NCBI GenBank assembly: GCA_964425255.1
Contig: CAYRMV010000093.1
Span: 1-13,593, forward strand
From: CAYRMV01 sp964425255
GTDB lineage: Bacteria; Bacteroidota; Bacteroidia; Flavobacteriales_D; Crocinitomicaceae
Length of the DNA stretch: 13,593 nucleotides
Direction of reading: 5' to 3'
Shown here: positions 5,232 to 12,648 of the stretch, piece after piece
Layout of the letters: every line of letters starts with the position of its first letter
Position numbering within the stretch: position 1 is the first letter of the stretch
Position numbers and translations under genes: made by a program
Notes under the pieces: generated by a model
Database searches by the model: none
Told to the model about the DNA's origin: nothing
What the model saw: the letters and a program-made list of their open reading frames with translations, nothing else

Positions 5232-7013
5232 ATGAGTAAAGATGCAATAAAAGGAGGAGAATTCATCATCCGCAACACAACGCCGGATCAAATTTTCATT
5301 CCAGAAGAGTGGACAGAAGAACAACGCATGATTGCACAGATGTGTGATGATTTCATTGAGCAAGAAATTACACCTAATTTGGATCGCATCGATTCGATGG
5401 AAGAAGGTTTAATGGCTAGTTTGGTGGAAAAAGCAGGTGAACTTGGATTACTTGGAATGACTGTTCCAGAGGAATTGGGTGGAATGGGTGTTGACTTCAA
5501 AACATCTTTGTTGGCAACCGAATACCTAGGAAAAGGACATTCCTTCTCAGTTGCGTATGGCGCACACACAGGAATCGGGACTTTGCCTTTGTTATATTAT
5601 GGTAACGAGGAACAAAAAAACAAATACATTCCTAAATTAGCTTCGGGTGAATGGAAAGCAGCATATTGTTTGACTGAGCCAGGATCAGGTTCGGATGCTA
5701 ATTCAGGAAAAACGAAAGCACAACTTTCTGCGGATGGTTCACACTATGTGTTAAACGGACAAAAAATGTGGATCACCAACGGTGGATTTGCCAATTTGTT
5801 TACCGTATTTGCTAAAATTGACGACGACAAGAACTTAACTGCCTTTTTGGTGGAAGCAGATTCAGAAGGAATTTCCTTGAATCCAGAAGAAAAGAAAATG
5901 GGAATCAAAGGTTCTTCTACGCGCCAAGTGTTCTTTAACAATGTAAAAGTTCCGGTTGAGAACATGCTTTCTGATCGTGAAAATGGATTTAAAATTGCGT
6001 TGAACATCTTGAATATCGGGCGTATCAAATTGGGTGCGGGTGTGCTTGGTGGTGCAAAACAAACGATTACTGAATCCATCAAATACGCGTTAGAAAGAGA
6101 GCAATTTGGTCGTTCGATTGCTAAATACGGCGCTATTCGTCAAAAAATTGCAGAGCAAATAATTCGATCGTATGTAGTTGAGTCAGCGATTTACCGTGCG
6201 GGACAAAACATCGACGATGCGATTGAAGCTTACATGGCAAGTGGAATGGAAAAAGGTCAAGCAACTTTGAAAGGAATTGAACAATTTGCACCTGAATGTG
6301 CGATCTTGAAAGTGGCTGGTTCGGAGTGTTTAGACTTTGTGGTCGATGAAGGAGTTCAGATTTTTGGTGGAATGGGATATTCAGCAGAATCATCAGTAGA
6401 GCGCGCTTACCGCGATTCACGCATCAATCGTATTTTCGAAGGAACGAACGAAATCAACCGTATGTTGACAGTAGACATGGTACTTCGTCGCGCTTTGAAA
6501 GGTGAATTGGATTTGATGGGACCAGCGATGAAAGTTGCCAATGAATTGATGAGTATTCCAGAAACACCAGAAATGAGTGATTCACCATTAGCGGCAGAAT
6601 ACATTGCGTTGGAAGGTTTCAAGAAAACGATCTTGATGGTAGCAGGTTCGGCAGTACAGAAATTAATGCAAACACTTTCGAAAGAGCAAGAGGTATTGAT
6701 GAACATTGCGGACATCGCTATTTGGACCTATCAAGCAGAATCTGTTTTGTTACGTGTTGATAAATTGATTCAACAAAAAGGAGCGGATGCTATCCCGGTT
6801 CAAATTGCGATTGCCAAAACATATTTCTACGACACAGCAGATCGTATCGCGAAAGCAGCAAAAGACGCTATCAACTCGTATGCGGAAGGCGATGAAGCAC
6901 GCATGATGTTGATGGGCTTGAAACGCTTCACGAAAACAGGAGATTTCAATCCGAAAGCAGCAAGACAAATCATTGCTCAAAGCGCGATTGATGCAGGAGC
7001 ATATAATTTATAA
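5232..7013 (+). CDS. Acyl-CoA dehydrogenase, very-long-chain (ACADVL/ACAD9-like) type
   Basis: This FAD enzyme makes the first double bond in fatty acyl-CoA beta-oxidation. At 593 residues it is longer than ordinary ACADs (about 380), the extra ~180 residues being a C-terminal helical extension as in VLCAD-type enzymes. In order: helical N-terminal domain (about 27-142); FAD and substrate motif YCLTEPGSGSDA (145-156); WITNGG (180-185); beta domain to about 250; EREQFGRSI (288-296); VQIFGGMGY (375-383). The catalytic base is predicted to be E403 in RIFEGTNEINR (400-410). The extension from about 420 includes KRFTKTGDFNPKAARQ near the end. The gene stands alone with its own promoter and terminator; no ETF or other beta-oxidation gene is adjacent. 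The ATG follows a leader with no strong ribosome-binding site. Chain-length preference is inferred from architecture. Confidence 0.93.
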   Translation: MSKDAIKGGEFIIRNTTPDQIFIPEEWTEEQRMIAQMCDDFIEQEITPNLDRIDSMEEGLMASLVEKAGELGLLGMTVPEELGGMGVDFKTSLLATEYLGKGHSFSVAYGAHTGIGTLPLLYYGNEEQKNKYIPKLASGEWKAAYCLTEPGSGSDANSGKTKAQLSADGSHYVLNGQKMWITNGGFANLFTVFAKIDDDKNLTAFLVEADSEGISLNPEEKKMGIKGSSTRQVFFNNVKVPVENMLSDRENGFKIALNILNIGRIKLGAGVLGGAKQTITESIKYALEREQFGRSIAKYGAIRQKIAEQIIRSYVVESAIYRAGQNIDDAIEAYMASGMEKGQATLKGIEQFAPECAILKVAGSECLDFVVDEGVQIFGGMGYSAESSVERAYRDSRINRIFEGTNEINRMLTVDMVLRRALKGELDLMGPAMKVANELMSIPETPEMSDSPLAAEYIALEGFKKTILMVAGSAVQKLMQTLSKEQEVLMNIADIAIWTYQAESVLLRVDKLIQQKGADAIPVQIAIAKTYFYDTADRIAKAAKDAINSYAEGDEARMMLMGLKRFTKTGDFNPKAARQIIAQSAIDAGAYNL

Positions 7014-7030
7014 TTAGCAAATCAAACAGA

Positions 7031-7069
7031 AAAAAAAGCGGTGGATCTCCAGTAGATCACCGCTTTTTT
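7031..7069. terminator. Bidirectional terminator after the acyl-CoA dehydrogenase gene
   Basis: A run of A residues, GCGGT, a bulged G, GATCT, a CCAGT loop, AGATC, ACCGC and six T residues form a stem of about 10 bp plus flanking A-T pairs. It begins 18 bp past the stop at 7013 and can work in both directions. Confidence 0.9.
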
Positions 7070-7101
7070 GTTGCGATTAAATTAATTAAATATAAAAACG
7101 A

Positions 7102-7132
7102 AAAGCTACTCCTTACGAAAAGAAGTAGCTTT
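7102..7132 (-). terminator. Terminator of the small secreted protein gene
   Basis: On the minus strand AAAGCTACT (7124-7132) pairs with AGTAGCTTT (7102-7110) around a 13-base loop, followed by TCG and a T run. It lies about 40 bp past the stop at 7171. Confidence 0.8.
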
Positions 7133-7170
7133 CACTATACTGAACTAAACTTAAACTTACAAAAGAAGAA

Positions 7171-7545
7171 TTACTTCATGTAATTCGTAAAGAAAACCTC
7201 TAAATTGTATGTTTTCCCATCCATGACGATTTCTTTGATGTTGTTTGAAACCAAGAAGCGCATGATGACAAAACGACTATCTGGTTGGTTGTATTCCATC
7301 ACAATTTTCGCTTTGTGTGATTTAGCATCAAAGTTCACCTTAAAATACTGTGTATAGTATTTTGCAGCGTTTGCTACTTGTTCTGCAGTAATGCTTTCAG
7401 GAAGAATAAATTCAAAAGTTCCTGAAGTTTTAGCTGCTTCAATGGATTTCAAGGTTCCAGCATTCGCTTTCAAAACTCCTCCATCTTGTGCAAAACCGAT
7501 TGAAGTTGACAAAGCAACAAGTGCTATAGCGAAGATTTTTTTCAT
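7171..7545 (-). CDS. Small secreted protein, function unknown
   Basis: The product is 124 residues with a clear Sec signal peptide (MKK, hydrophobic core at 4-17, likely cut after GFA at 19), leaving about 105 residues in the periplasm. There is no lipobox Cys and no Cys at all in the mature part. The mature part begins with GGVLKANAGTLKS, then TFEFILPESITAEQVANAAK (about 43-62), a Y/F-rich strand YYTQYFKVNF, KIVMEYNQPDSRFVIMRFLV, and a final NIKEIVMDGKTYNLEVFF. The alternating strand-helix pattern suggests a small compact fold of the ferredoxin-like alpha/beta type, which is inference only. It has its own terminator and points away from the divergent rnhB. I do not recognise a named family. 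Confidence 0.8.
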   Translation of the reverse strand: MKKIFAIALVALSTSIGFAQDGGVLKANAGTLKSIEAAKTSGTFEFILPESITAEQVANAAKYYTQYFKVNFDAKSHKAKIVMEYNQPDSRFVIMRFLVSNNIKEIVMDGKTYNLEVFFTNYMK

Positions 7546-7611
7546 AATTATTGATCTTTAGTTTTATTGACGTACATTTCGTTCAAAAAGTTGTTTGAAG
7601 CGAAAATCTTT

Positions 7612-7642
7612 TTGCTAATTTACAAATTTTGTTCCAACTTTG
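7612..7642 (+). promoter_or_regulatory. Promoter of rnhB, probably giving a leaderless mRNA
   Basis: TTG at 7612-7614, a 20-bp spacer, and CAACTTTG at 7635-7642 (one mismatch to TAnnTTTG). The ATG begins at 7647, four bases after the -7 box, so transcription would start at or beside the start codon. Confidence 0.5.
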
Positions 7643-7646
7643 AAGC

Positions 7647-8285
7647 ATGAGTAAATCTGATTCCAAAGAAGCTTTTCGCTTGGCTTCTTTTTATCAAGAA
7701 GGAGAAATTGAAGCAGGTTGCGATGAAGCCGGACGAGGTTGTCTTGCGGGACCTGTTGTTGCAGCAGCAGTTATTTTACCTCCCGACTTTTATCATCCTT
7801 GGCTCAATGACTCCAAACAATTGACACATAAAAAGCGGGAAGCACTTCGCCCGATTATTGAGAAAGAAGCGATTGCTTGGTCGGTTCAATTTCTTTCTGC
7901 AAAAGTAATTGACGAAATAAATATTCTAAATGCTTCCATCCGCGGGATGCAACTCGCTGCAGATGACCTCGCTACAAAACCAACGCATTTACTGATTGAC
8001 GGAAATCGTTTTCATAAATTTCATATTCCGTATACCTGTTTCGTGAAAGGCGATGGTCGATTTGCTTCCATTGCAGCAGCCTCCATTCTTGCTAAAACTT
8101 ACCGAGACGATTGGATGGATGCCCACCACGAAGAATATCCGATATATGAATGGAAAAAAAACAAAGGCTATCCCACAGAAGCACATCGATTAGCCGTTCA
8201 ACAACACGGTTTATCACCCTATCACCGGAAATCATTTACTATTAAAAAGCTCGTGCAAACCAGTCTGGTTTTTGATTTTGAATAA
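7647..8285 (+). CDS. rnhB: Ribonuclease HII
   Basis: RNase HII cuts the RNA strand of RNA-DNA hybrids and removes misincorporated ribonucleotides from DNA. The 212-residue product has the family signature GCDEAGRGCLAGPVVAAAVI near residues 24-43 with catalytic D26 and E27. The third acidic residue is D118 in LLIDGNRF, and the fourth is D154 (or the adjacent D155) in AKTYRDDWM. SIAAASILAK at 141-150 is also typical. Length is normal for the family. The mRNA may be leaderless. The gene is convergent with dtd, with only 10 bp between the two stop codons. Confidence 0.96.
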   Translation: MSKSDSKEAFRLASFYQEGEIEAGCDEAGRGCLAGPVVAAAVILPPDFYHPWLNDSKQLTHKKREALRPIIEKEAIAWSVQFLSAKVIDEINILNASIRGMQLAADDLATKPTHLLIDGNRFHKFHIPYTCFVKGDGRFASIAAASILAKTYRDDWMDAHHEEYPIYEWKKNKGYPTEAHRLAVQQHGLSPYHRKSFTIKKLVQTSLVFDFE

Positions 8286-8295
8286 GTAAAGTCGA

Positions 8296-8748
8296 TTATT
8301 CTCTGTTCCGAGAATCTATCCAAATTGTGACAGGTCCATCGTTCACGAGTGAAATTTGCATGTCGGCACCAAAGCGACCCGTTTGCACTTTTTTGTCCAG
8401 CCCTTTTTCTGCGGATTGAATAAATGATTCATACAAAGGAATGGCAATTTCTGGTTTGGCGGAATCTGTAAATCCAGGTCGATTGCCTTTTTTCGTAGAG
8501 GCATACAGCGTAAATTGGCTAACAACCAGTAATTCTCCTTGAATATCTAAAAGTGAAAGATTCATTTTTCCATCTTCATCCGAAAAGATGCGCATATTGA
8601 TTAGCTTTTGAACCAGCCAATCCACATCTTCTTGTGTGTCTTCTTGAAAAACACCAAGCAACACTAACAACCCTTTTTGGATGAATCCGACCACTTCCTG
8701 ATCGATTTGAACCTGAGCTTGGGTGACCCGTTGAATTACTAATCGCAT
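8296..8748 (-). CDS. dtd: D-aminoacyl-tRNA deacylase
   Basis: DTD hydrolyses D-aminoacyl-tRNAs (and mischarged glycyl-tRNA) and so protects translation. Started at the ATG at 8746-8748 (MRLVIQRV) the product is 150 residues, the normal family length. The frame continues six codons upstream, but those precede the -7 box and break the family's MR(L/A)V(I/L)QRV start. The active-site motifs are SQFTLY (77-82) and NDGPVT (136-141) with the Gly-cis-Pro pair at 138-139. The last codons contain a small inverted repeat, ATTCTC...GAGAAT (8298-8315), without a T run. It is convergent with rnhB at 10 bp. Confidence 0.96.
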   Translation of the reverse strand: MRLVIQRVTQAQVQIDQEVVGFIQKGLLVLLGVFQEDTQEDVDWLVQKLINMRIFSDEDGKMNLSLLDIQGELLVVSQFTLYASTKKGNRPGFTDSAKPEIAIPLYESFIQSAEKGLDKKVQTGRFGADMQISLVNDGPVTIWIDSRNRE

Positions 8749-8751
8749 AAG

Positions 8752-8759
8752 CAAAGATA
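8752..8759 (-). promoter_or_regulatory. -7 promoter element of dtd, probably giving a leaderless mRNA
   Basis: The minus strand reads TATCTTTG, an exact TAnnTTTG match, and only CTT separates it from the dtd ATG. Transcription would start at or immediately around the start codon. At 19 bp upstream there is TTT rather than TTG. The upstream promoter region overlaps the terminator of the pit gene. Confidence 0.55.
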
Positions 8760-8767
8760 AAAACAAA

Positions 8768-8795
8768 AAAGGCCATTCGAAACCGAACAGCCTTT
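8768..8795 (-). terminator. Terminator of the DUF47-pit transcript
   Basis: On the minus strand a 12-bp stem (AAAGGCTGTTCG with CGAATGGCCTTT, two G-T pairs) with a GTTT loop leads directly into TTTTTTGTTTTT. It lies 19 bp past the pit stop and abuts the dtd promoter. Confidence 0.9.
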
Positions 8796-8814
8796 CAGAA
8801 AAGTTTTTTTTGAA

Positions 8815-10257
8815 TTATTTAAGCAAGATGATTGTGTAATAAATCAATGCAGCTAAAACAGCACTCACAGGAATGGTCAAAATCCAAGCCCAAAGTAAGT
8901 TGATTGTTACACCCCAGCGAACTGCTGATAAACGTTTGGTTGCTCCAACTCCAATAATTGAACCGGTGATTGTGTGCGTTGTAGAAACGGGAATTCCTAG
9001 CTGAGAAACCGTAAACAAGGTCAATGCACCGGAAGTTTCTGCACAAACCCCCTCCAAAGGAGTCACTTTCGTGATTTTTGTACCCATTGTTTTTACAATT
9101 TTCCATCCACCCATCAAAGTACCCAAACCAATCATCAAATAACAGCCAAAAGCAATCCAGAATGGCATCGTTTCTGATTTTACTTTTGTCTTGATTTTGT
9201 GTCCATCTAACAGATGAAATTCACCATCAACATACGGAGCAAAGCTTGCAGCAAGCGTATATTTTGGATTCAACGATTTGTCAGCGAAAATCCATTGATC
9301 CGAATCATCATCAAAAATGGTATCCCCTTTCATGTAAATATGAACATGATCCCCATTTTCAAATTCGGGTTTGAACTTTGCAGGTTTACCATCAGATCCT
9401 TTATACTCGATTTGCATCACTTCTGAAATATGTAAATAAGAAGGGATATTAGCGTCTACTTTTCCTTCTCGAGCGAGATTACTATATACAAGCAATGCAG
9501 CACAGATAATCCCCATTACTTTTTGAGAATCAGCACCACCATGACCTAACGAAAACGCAGCAGAAGAAAGTAACTGCAATTTTTTGTGCATGTTCGACTC
9601 TTTCATCGCCGATTGTTTCTTACCATGTACCACTTGAAACCAAATGTAAGTAAGAATAAACACGCCGATCATCGCCATAACAATATACATCATTATTGGC
9701 TTCATATCTTTGTATTCGATCATGTACAACATCATGTAAAGCGTGATTCCCGAAAGCGCAATGATCCAAATCATTTTCTTCCAAAAAGAGCGCGAAATGG
9801 TGACTAGAGCAATCATAAAAGCAATGACACCACCAATCAATGGTGCAAGGAAAATGAAAAGCACTACTTTGATAATTTCACCAGATGCAATCACATCAAA
9901 TCCAGCATGCGCAACGGCTGCACCCGCAAAACCACCAATTAGTGTATGCGAAGAAGACGAAGGAATACCCAACCACCAAGTGAGCAAATTCCAAAAAGTT
10001 GCTGCGAGCAAACCAGCCAAAATCACCCAAAGGTCAATTGCACTGTTATCAACCGTTTTTGCAACCGTATTTCCAACACTCATATCAAACACCCAAAAGG
10101 CAACGATGTTGAAACCTGCTGCCCAAATCACCGCTTGAAAGGGAGTCAACACTTTGGTTGAAACCACAGTAGCGATCGAGTTTGCAGCATCGTGAAAGCC
10201 ATTCACTAAGTCAAAAAGCAAAGCAATAGCAATAACGACAAGTAATAAAGTGAACAT
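8815..10257 (-). CDS. PiT-family inorganic phosphate transporter with a soluble insert
   Basis: PiT carriers bring phosphate across the inner membrane using an ion gradient. The 480-residue product shows the two-fold internal repeat of the family. The first half contains DLVNGFHDAANSIATVVST (16-34) and IPSSSSHTLIGG (98-109); the second contains GHGGADSQKVMGII (238-251) and IPVSTTHTITGS (422-433). About ten hydrophobic helices can be counted. Between the helix after GADSQK (ends near 262) and the one at FWIAFGCYLM (366 on) lies a hydrophilic segment of about 100 residues with several beta-like, acidic stretches (FENGDHVHIYMKGD, FDDDSDQW); it is absent from short PiT proteins. The gene starts 24 bp after the DUF47 gene, the usual pairing for this transporter, and ends at a strong terminator. 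Confidence 0.93.
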   Translation of the reverse strand: MFTLLLVVIAIALLFDLVNGFHDAANSIATVVSTKVLTPFQAVIWAAGFNIVAFWVFDMSVGNTVAKTVDNSAIDLWVILAGLLAATFWNLLTWWLGIPSSSSHTLIGGFAGAAVAHAGFDVIASGEIIKVVLFIFLAPLIGGVIAFMIALVTISRSFWKKMIWIIALSGITLYMMLYMIEYKDMKPIMMYIVMAMIGVFILTYIWFQVVHGKKQSAMKESNMHKKLQLLSSAAFSLGHGGADSQKVMGIICAALLVYSNLAREGKVDANIPSYLHISEVMQIEYKGSDGKPAKFKPEFENGDHVHIYMKGDTIFDDDSDQWIFADKSLNPKYTLAASFAPYVDGEFHLLDGHKIKTKVKSETMPFWIAFGCYLMIGLGTLMGGWKIVKTMGTKITKVTPLEGVCAETSGALTLFTVSQLGIPVSTTHTITGSIIGVGATKRLSAVRWGVTINLLWAWILTIPVSAVLAALIYYTIILLK

Positions 10258-10281
10258 ATTTTACAGAGTTTTAGCGAACAA

Positions 10282-10926
10282 TTATGCGTATTTAACTACG
10301 ATCGATTCGATCACGTTTCCAGCATCTTCACATTTATCCGTTGCTGTTTCCAAAAATTGATAGATTTCTCTTTTCTTGATGACTTCTTTTGCATCTGCTT
10401 CCGTTTCAAACAAATGTTCGATGCTCATATCAAAGATGTCATCTGCTTGATTTTCTACATCGTTGATCTTGATGACACATTCAACAATTTTTTGCGTGTT
10501 TTTTAAGTTTCTCAATTCAGAAACAGCACTATTTACAGCCAATACTGCTTGAAAAATAGCATCTGCCATCTTTTGAATCCCTGAATCAAAAGGATCGATT
10601 TTGTAGAAATTAATTTTCTTTGCTGAAGCATAAATATAGTCAGCGATATCATCTAAAGCAATTGCTAAACTGTGAATATCCTCCCGGTCAAAAGGAGTAA
10701 TGAAATTTTTCCCTAATTCAACAAAGACTTGGTGAGTTAGTTCATCGTTTTGATGTTCTAAATCTTCCATTTGCTTGATTATACTAGCACGCTTGTTAAA
10801 ATCAGACTCGTTTACCACTTCCACTAATTTCCCAGCGATTGCTTCCAAATTCATACTTGCGTTTTCGAATAACGTGTAAAACACACGGTCTTTCGGTAGA
10901 AAAAATTTCAAAATACCTGATGCCAT
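10282..10926 (-). CDS. DUF47 (PhoU-like) partner protein of the PiT transporter
   Basis: This is a cytoplasmic, almost entirely helical protein of 214 residues of the DUF47/TIGR00153 group, related to PhoU, whose genes typically sit directly before pit. Features are the N-terminal FFLPKDRVFYTLFENASMN, the acidic E..DD pattern in DIHSLAIALDDIADYIYAS, and a second copy of the helical bundle ending with FLETATDKCEDAGNVIESIV. PhoU-like proteins bind metal clusters through such acidic helices and modulate phosphate uptake; for DUF47 that role is largely inferred from genomic pairing. It begins a two-gene unit with pit (24-bp gap). Upstream is a perfect -7 box and a TGTTAAC palindrome. Confidence 0.92.
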   Translation of the reverse strand: MASGILKFFLPKDRVFYTLFENASMNLEAIAGKLVEVVNESDFNKRASIIKQMEDLEHQNDELTHQVFVELGKNFITPFDREDIHSLAIALDDIADYIYASAKKINFYKIDPFDSGIQKMADAIFQAVLAVNSAVSELRNLKNTQKIVECVIKINDVENQADDIFDMSIEHLFETEADAKEVIKKREIYQFLETATDKCEDAGNVIESIVVKYA

Positions 10927-10945
10927 TTTATTTCATTTTATTCGG

Positions 10946-10953
10946 CAAAAGTA
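10946..10953 (-). promoter_or_regulatory. -7 promoter element of the DUF47-pit operon
   Basis: The minus strand reads TACTTTTG, an exact -7 match 20 bp before the ATG. There is no TTG at the -33 position, as in activator-dependent promoters. The palindrome TGTTAACA at 10990-10997 is centred roughly 53 bp upstream of the predicted start. Confidence 0.5.
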
Positions 10954-10989
10954 GATGCTTATTTTCGGATGTATTAATCAGCAAGGTAT

Positions 10990-11271
10990 TGTTAACATAA
11001 ACATAATTTTTAAGCTAAAAACCAGAGAAAAAATACAATACAAAAAACTGAATATCAGATAAATAATACAAATAACACTACAAAATCAAAAAAGAAAAAT
11101 AAAACGAACATTAATTTAATGTTAATATTTTTAAAAGAACATCAGAAATAAACAAAAATAAAATTATAAAAAGTCTAATTGTAGGCCAAATCAAAACATA
11201 TGTTAACTTAGTTTTACGTATATTACAATATTGTTAACATAGTATTTCTATTGTTTTAATCCAGTGTTAAG
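10990..11271. promoter_or_regulatory. TGTTAAC sites in the divergent phosphate-gene intergenic region
   Basis: The 422-bp gap between the DUF47 gene and the porin is very AT-rich and holds no gene. TGTTAAC occurs at 10990-10996, 11201-11207 and 11232-11238, with TGTTAAG at 11265-11271 and TGTTAAT at 11120-11126. Between 11201 and 11238 four heptamers ending in TTAAC or TTAC/TTTAC start at 11201, 11211, 11220 and 11232, roughly one helical turn apart, as Pho boxes do in other bacteria. One site lies about 50 bp upstream of each predicted transcription start. Binding by the nearby response regulator is a guess. Confidence 0.4.
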
Positions 11272-11280
11272 CCACTAGAT

Positions 11281-11310
11281 TTGCAACCTAAATCGATAAA
11301 GGCAATTTTG
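11281..11310 (+). promoter_or_regulatory. Promoter of the porin gene
   Basis: TTG at 11281-11283, a spacer of exactly 19 bp, and CAATTTTG at 11303-11310 (one mismatch to TAnnTTTG). The predicted start near 11316 leaves a leader of about 32 bases before the ATG. Confidence 0.6.
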
Positions 11311-11348
11311 ACACTTCATATCTGAATAAAAATCTGAAAACAAAAATC

Positions 11349-12566
11349 ATGAAAAAATCATTTCTCATAGTCCTAATAACGATCCAACTCCTTCCATCAT
11401 TAGCACAAGAAAAATCAGACTTAAAGATCCTTACTAAAGCGCAAAAAGGAATCGAATTTGTGGCTAAAGACTCTTTGTTTTCATTACGCCTTCAGTTTAG
11501 GATGCAAAACAGAGCGGCATTTTTCACGAAAAGTGAAAATGATTTTGCTACAGATAACTATGAATTTAGAGTTCGAAGATTGCGACTAAAAATGGAAGGT
11601 TTCGTTTACAATCCAAAACTAACGTATAAAATACAATTAGCCTTTTCAAGAGGCGATATGGATTGGGAAATGACTCAAACCTCCACCGTGAACTCAAGTC
11701 CGAATATCGTTCGTGATGCAGTAATTTATTATGCCCCAACAAAAAGCCTACAATTTGGATTTGGACAAACAAAATTACCAGGAAACAGGCAACGGGTGAT
11801 TTCATCAGGGGATCAACAGTTTTACGACCGATCAATTGTAAACGCAACTTTTAACATAGACCGAGACTTTGGTTTTTTCGGTTCATACAAAAGAGAATAC
11901 TTTAATTTAAGTGCTGCACTTTCATCTGGTGAAGGAAGAAACAGTTCTCGATCTAATTCAGGACTCAGCTACACGGCAAGAATAGAAGCTCTTCCATTCG
12001 GAAAGTTTACTGGAAGAAATGATTATCAAGAAGGTGATCATGAGAGAGAATCAAAACCAAAAATATCGGTCGGAGCAAGTTACAACTTTAATGACAATGC
12101 AGTACGAGTTGGAGGACAATTAGGAAAAGATTTAATTTTTCCTGTTGACATATCTACAGTGAGTCTAGATGCATTATTCAAATACAAAGGATTTTCATTT
12201 TATGGTGAGTTTATGCAAAAAGACTCAAAAACACCTATTTCACATAATCAAGACACATCTGTCGTTTCACCTGTTTATGTTGGTAACGGACTCATGGGTC
12301 AAGTTAGTTATCTTTTTAAATCAAATTGGGAGATTGCTTTTCGTTACGCCCGAGTAACACCTTTCAAAAAAGTTTACGATAACAATTCTTTCAGCAATGT
12401 AAACTTACAACAGTCGGAGGAATATATCCTAGGTGTTACAAAATATTTCTATGGACATCGTGTAAAAACGCAGCTTAATGCAGTGTACCAAATCAACACC
12501 AATTTGAAATCGAACAATTCGCAAGGAAAAATAGGTGGCATTTTTCAAATCGAATTAGGTATCTAA
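11349..12566 (+). CDS. Phosphate-selective porin (OprP/OprO family)
   Basis: The product is an outer-membrane beta-barrel channel of 405 residues. A signal peptide covers about residues 1-19 (hydrophobic core from IVLITIQLL, likely cut after SLA). The mature part shows features of the porin O/P family: GIEFVAKDSLFSLRLQFRMQ followed by NYEFRVRRLRLKMEGFVYNP (about 71-90), then YKIQLAFSRGDMDW, and YYAPTKSLQFGFGQTKLPGN with QFYDRSIVN. Alternating strands continue to a C-terminal IFQIELGI typical of a closing strand. Arg-rich sites in the early strands fit anion passage. It lies divergent from DUF47-pit, supporting a role in phosphate or polyphosphate entry, although the actual solute cannot be read from sequence. 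It ends against a bidirectional terminator shared with the response regulator gene. Confidence 0.88.
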   Translation: MKKSFLIVLITIQLLPSLAQEKSDLKILTKAQKGIEFVAKDSLFSLRLQFRMQNRAAFFTKSENDFATDNYEFRVRRLRLKMEGFVYNPKLTYKIQLAFSRGDMDWEMTQTSTVNSSPNIVRDAVIYYAPTKSLQFGFGQTKLPGNRQRVISSGDQQFYDRSIVNATFNIDRDFGFFGSYKREYFNLSAALSSGEGRNSSRSNSGLSYTARIEALPFGKFTGRNDYQEGDHERESKPKISVGASYNFNDNAVRVGGQLGKDLIFPVDISTVSLDALFKYKGFSFYGEFMQKDSKTPISHNQDTSVVSPVYVGNGLMGQVSYLFKSNWEIAFRYARVTPFKKVYDNNSFSNVNLQQSEEYILGVTKYFYGHRVKTQLNAVYQINTNLKSNNSQGKIGGIFQIELGI

Positions 12567-12612
12567 ACCAAATTCTAGATTTTTGATAGATCCTGAACAT
12601 AATATCAAAAAC

Positions 12613-12642
12613 AAAAAAAGCTGAATTTCTTCCGCTTTTTTT
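12613..12642. terminator. Bidirectional terminator between porin and response regulator genes
   Basis: AAAAAAAGC (12613-12621) pairs with GCTTTTTTT (12634-12642), with an inner GAA/TTC pairing. It lies 47 bp after the porin stop and 7 bp after the end of the convergent gene, so both can use it. Confidence 0.85.
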
Positions 12643-12648
12643 GTATAA

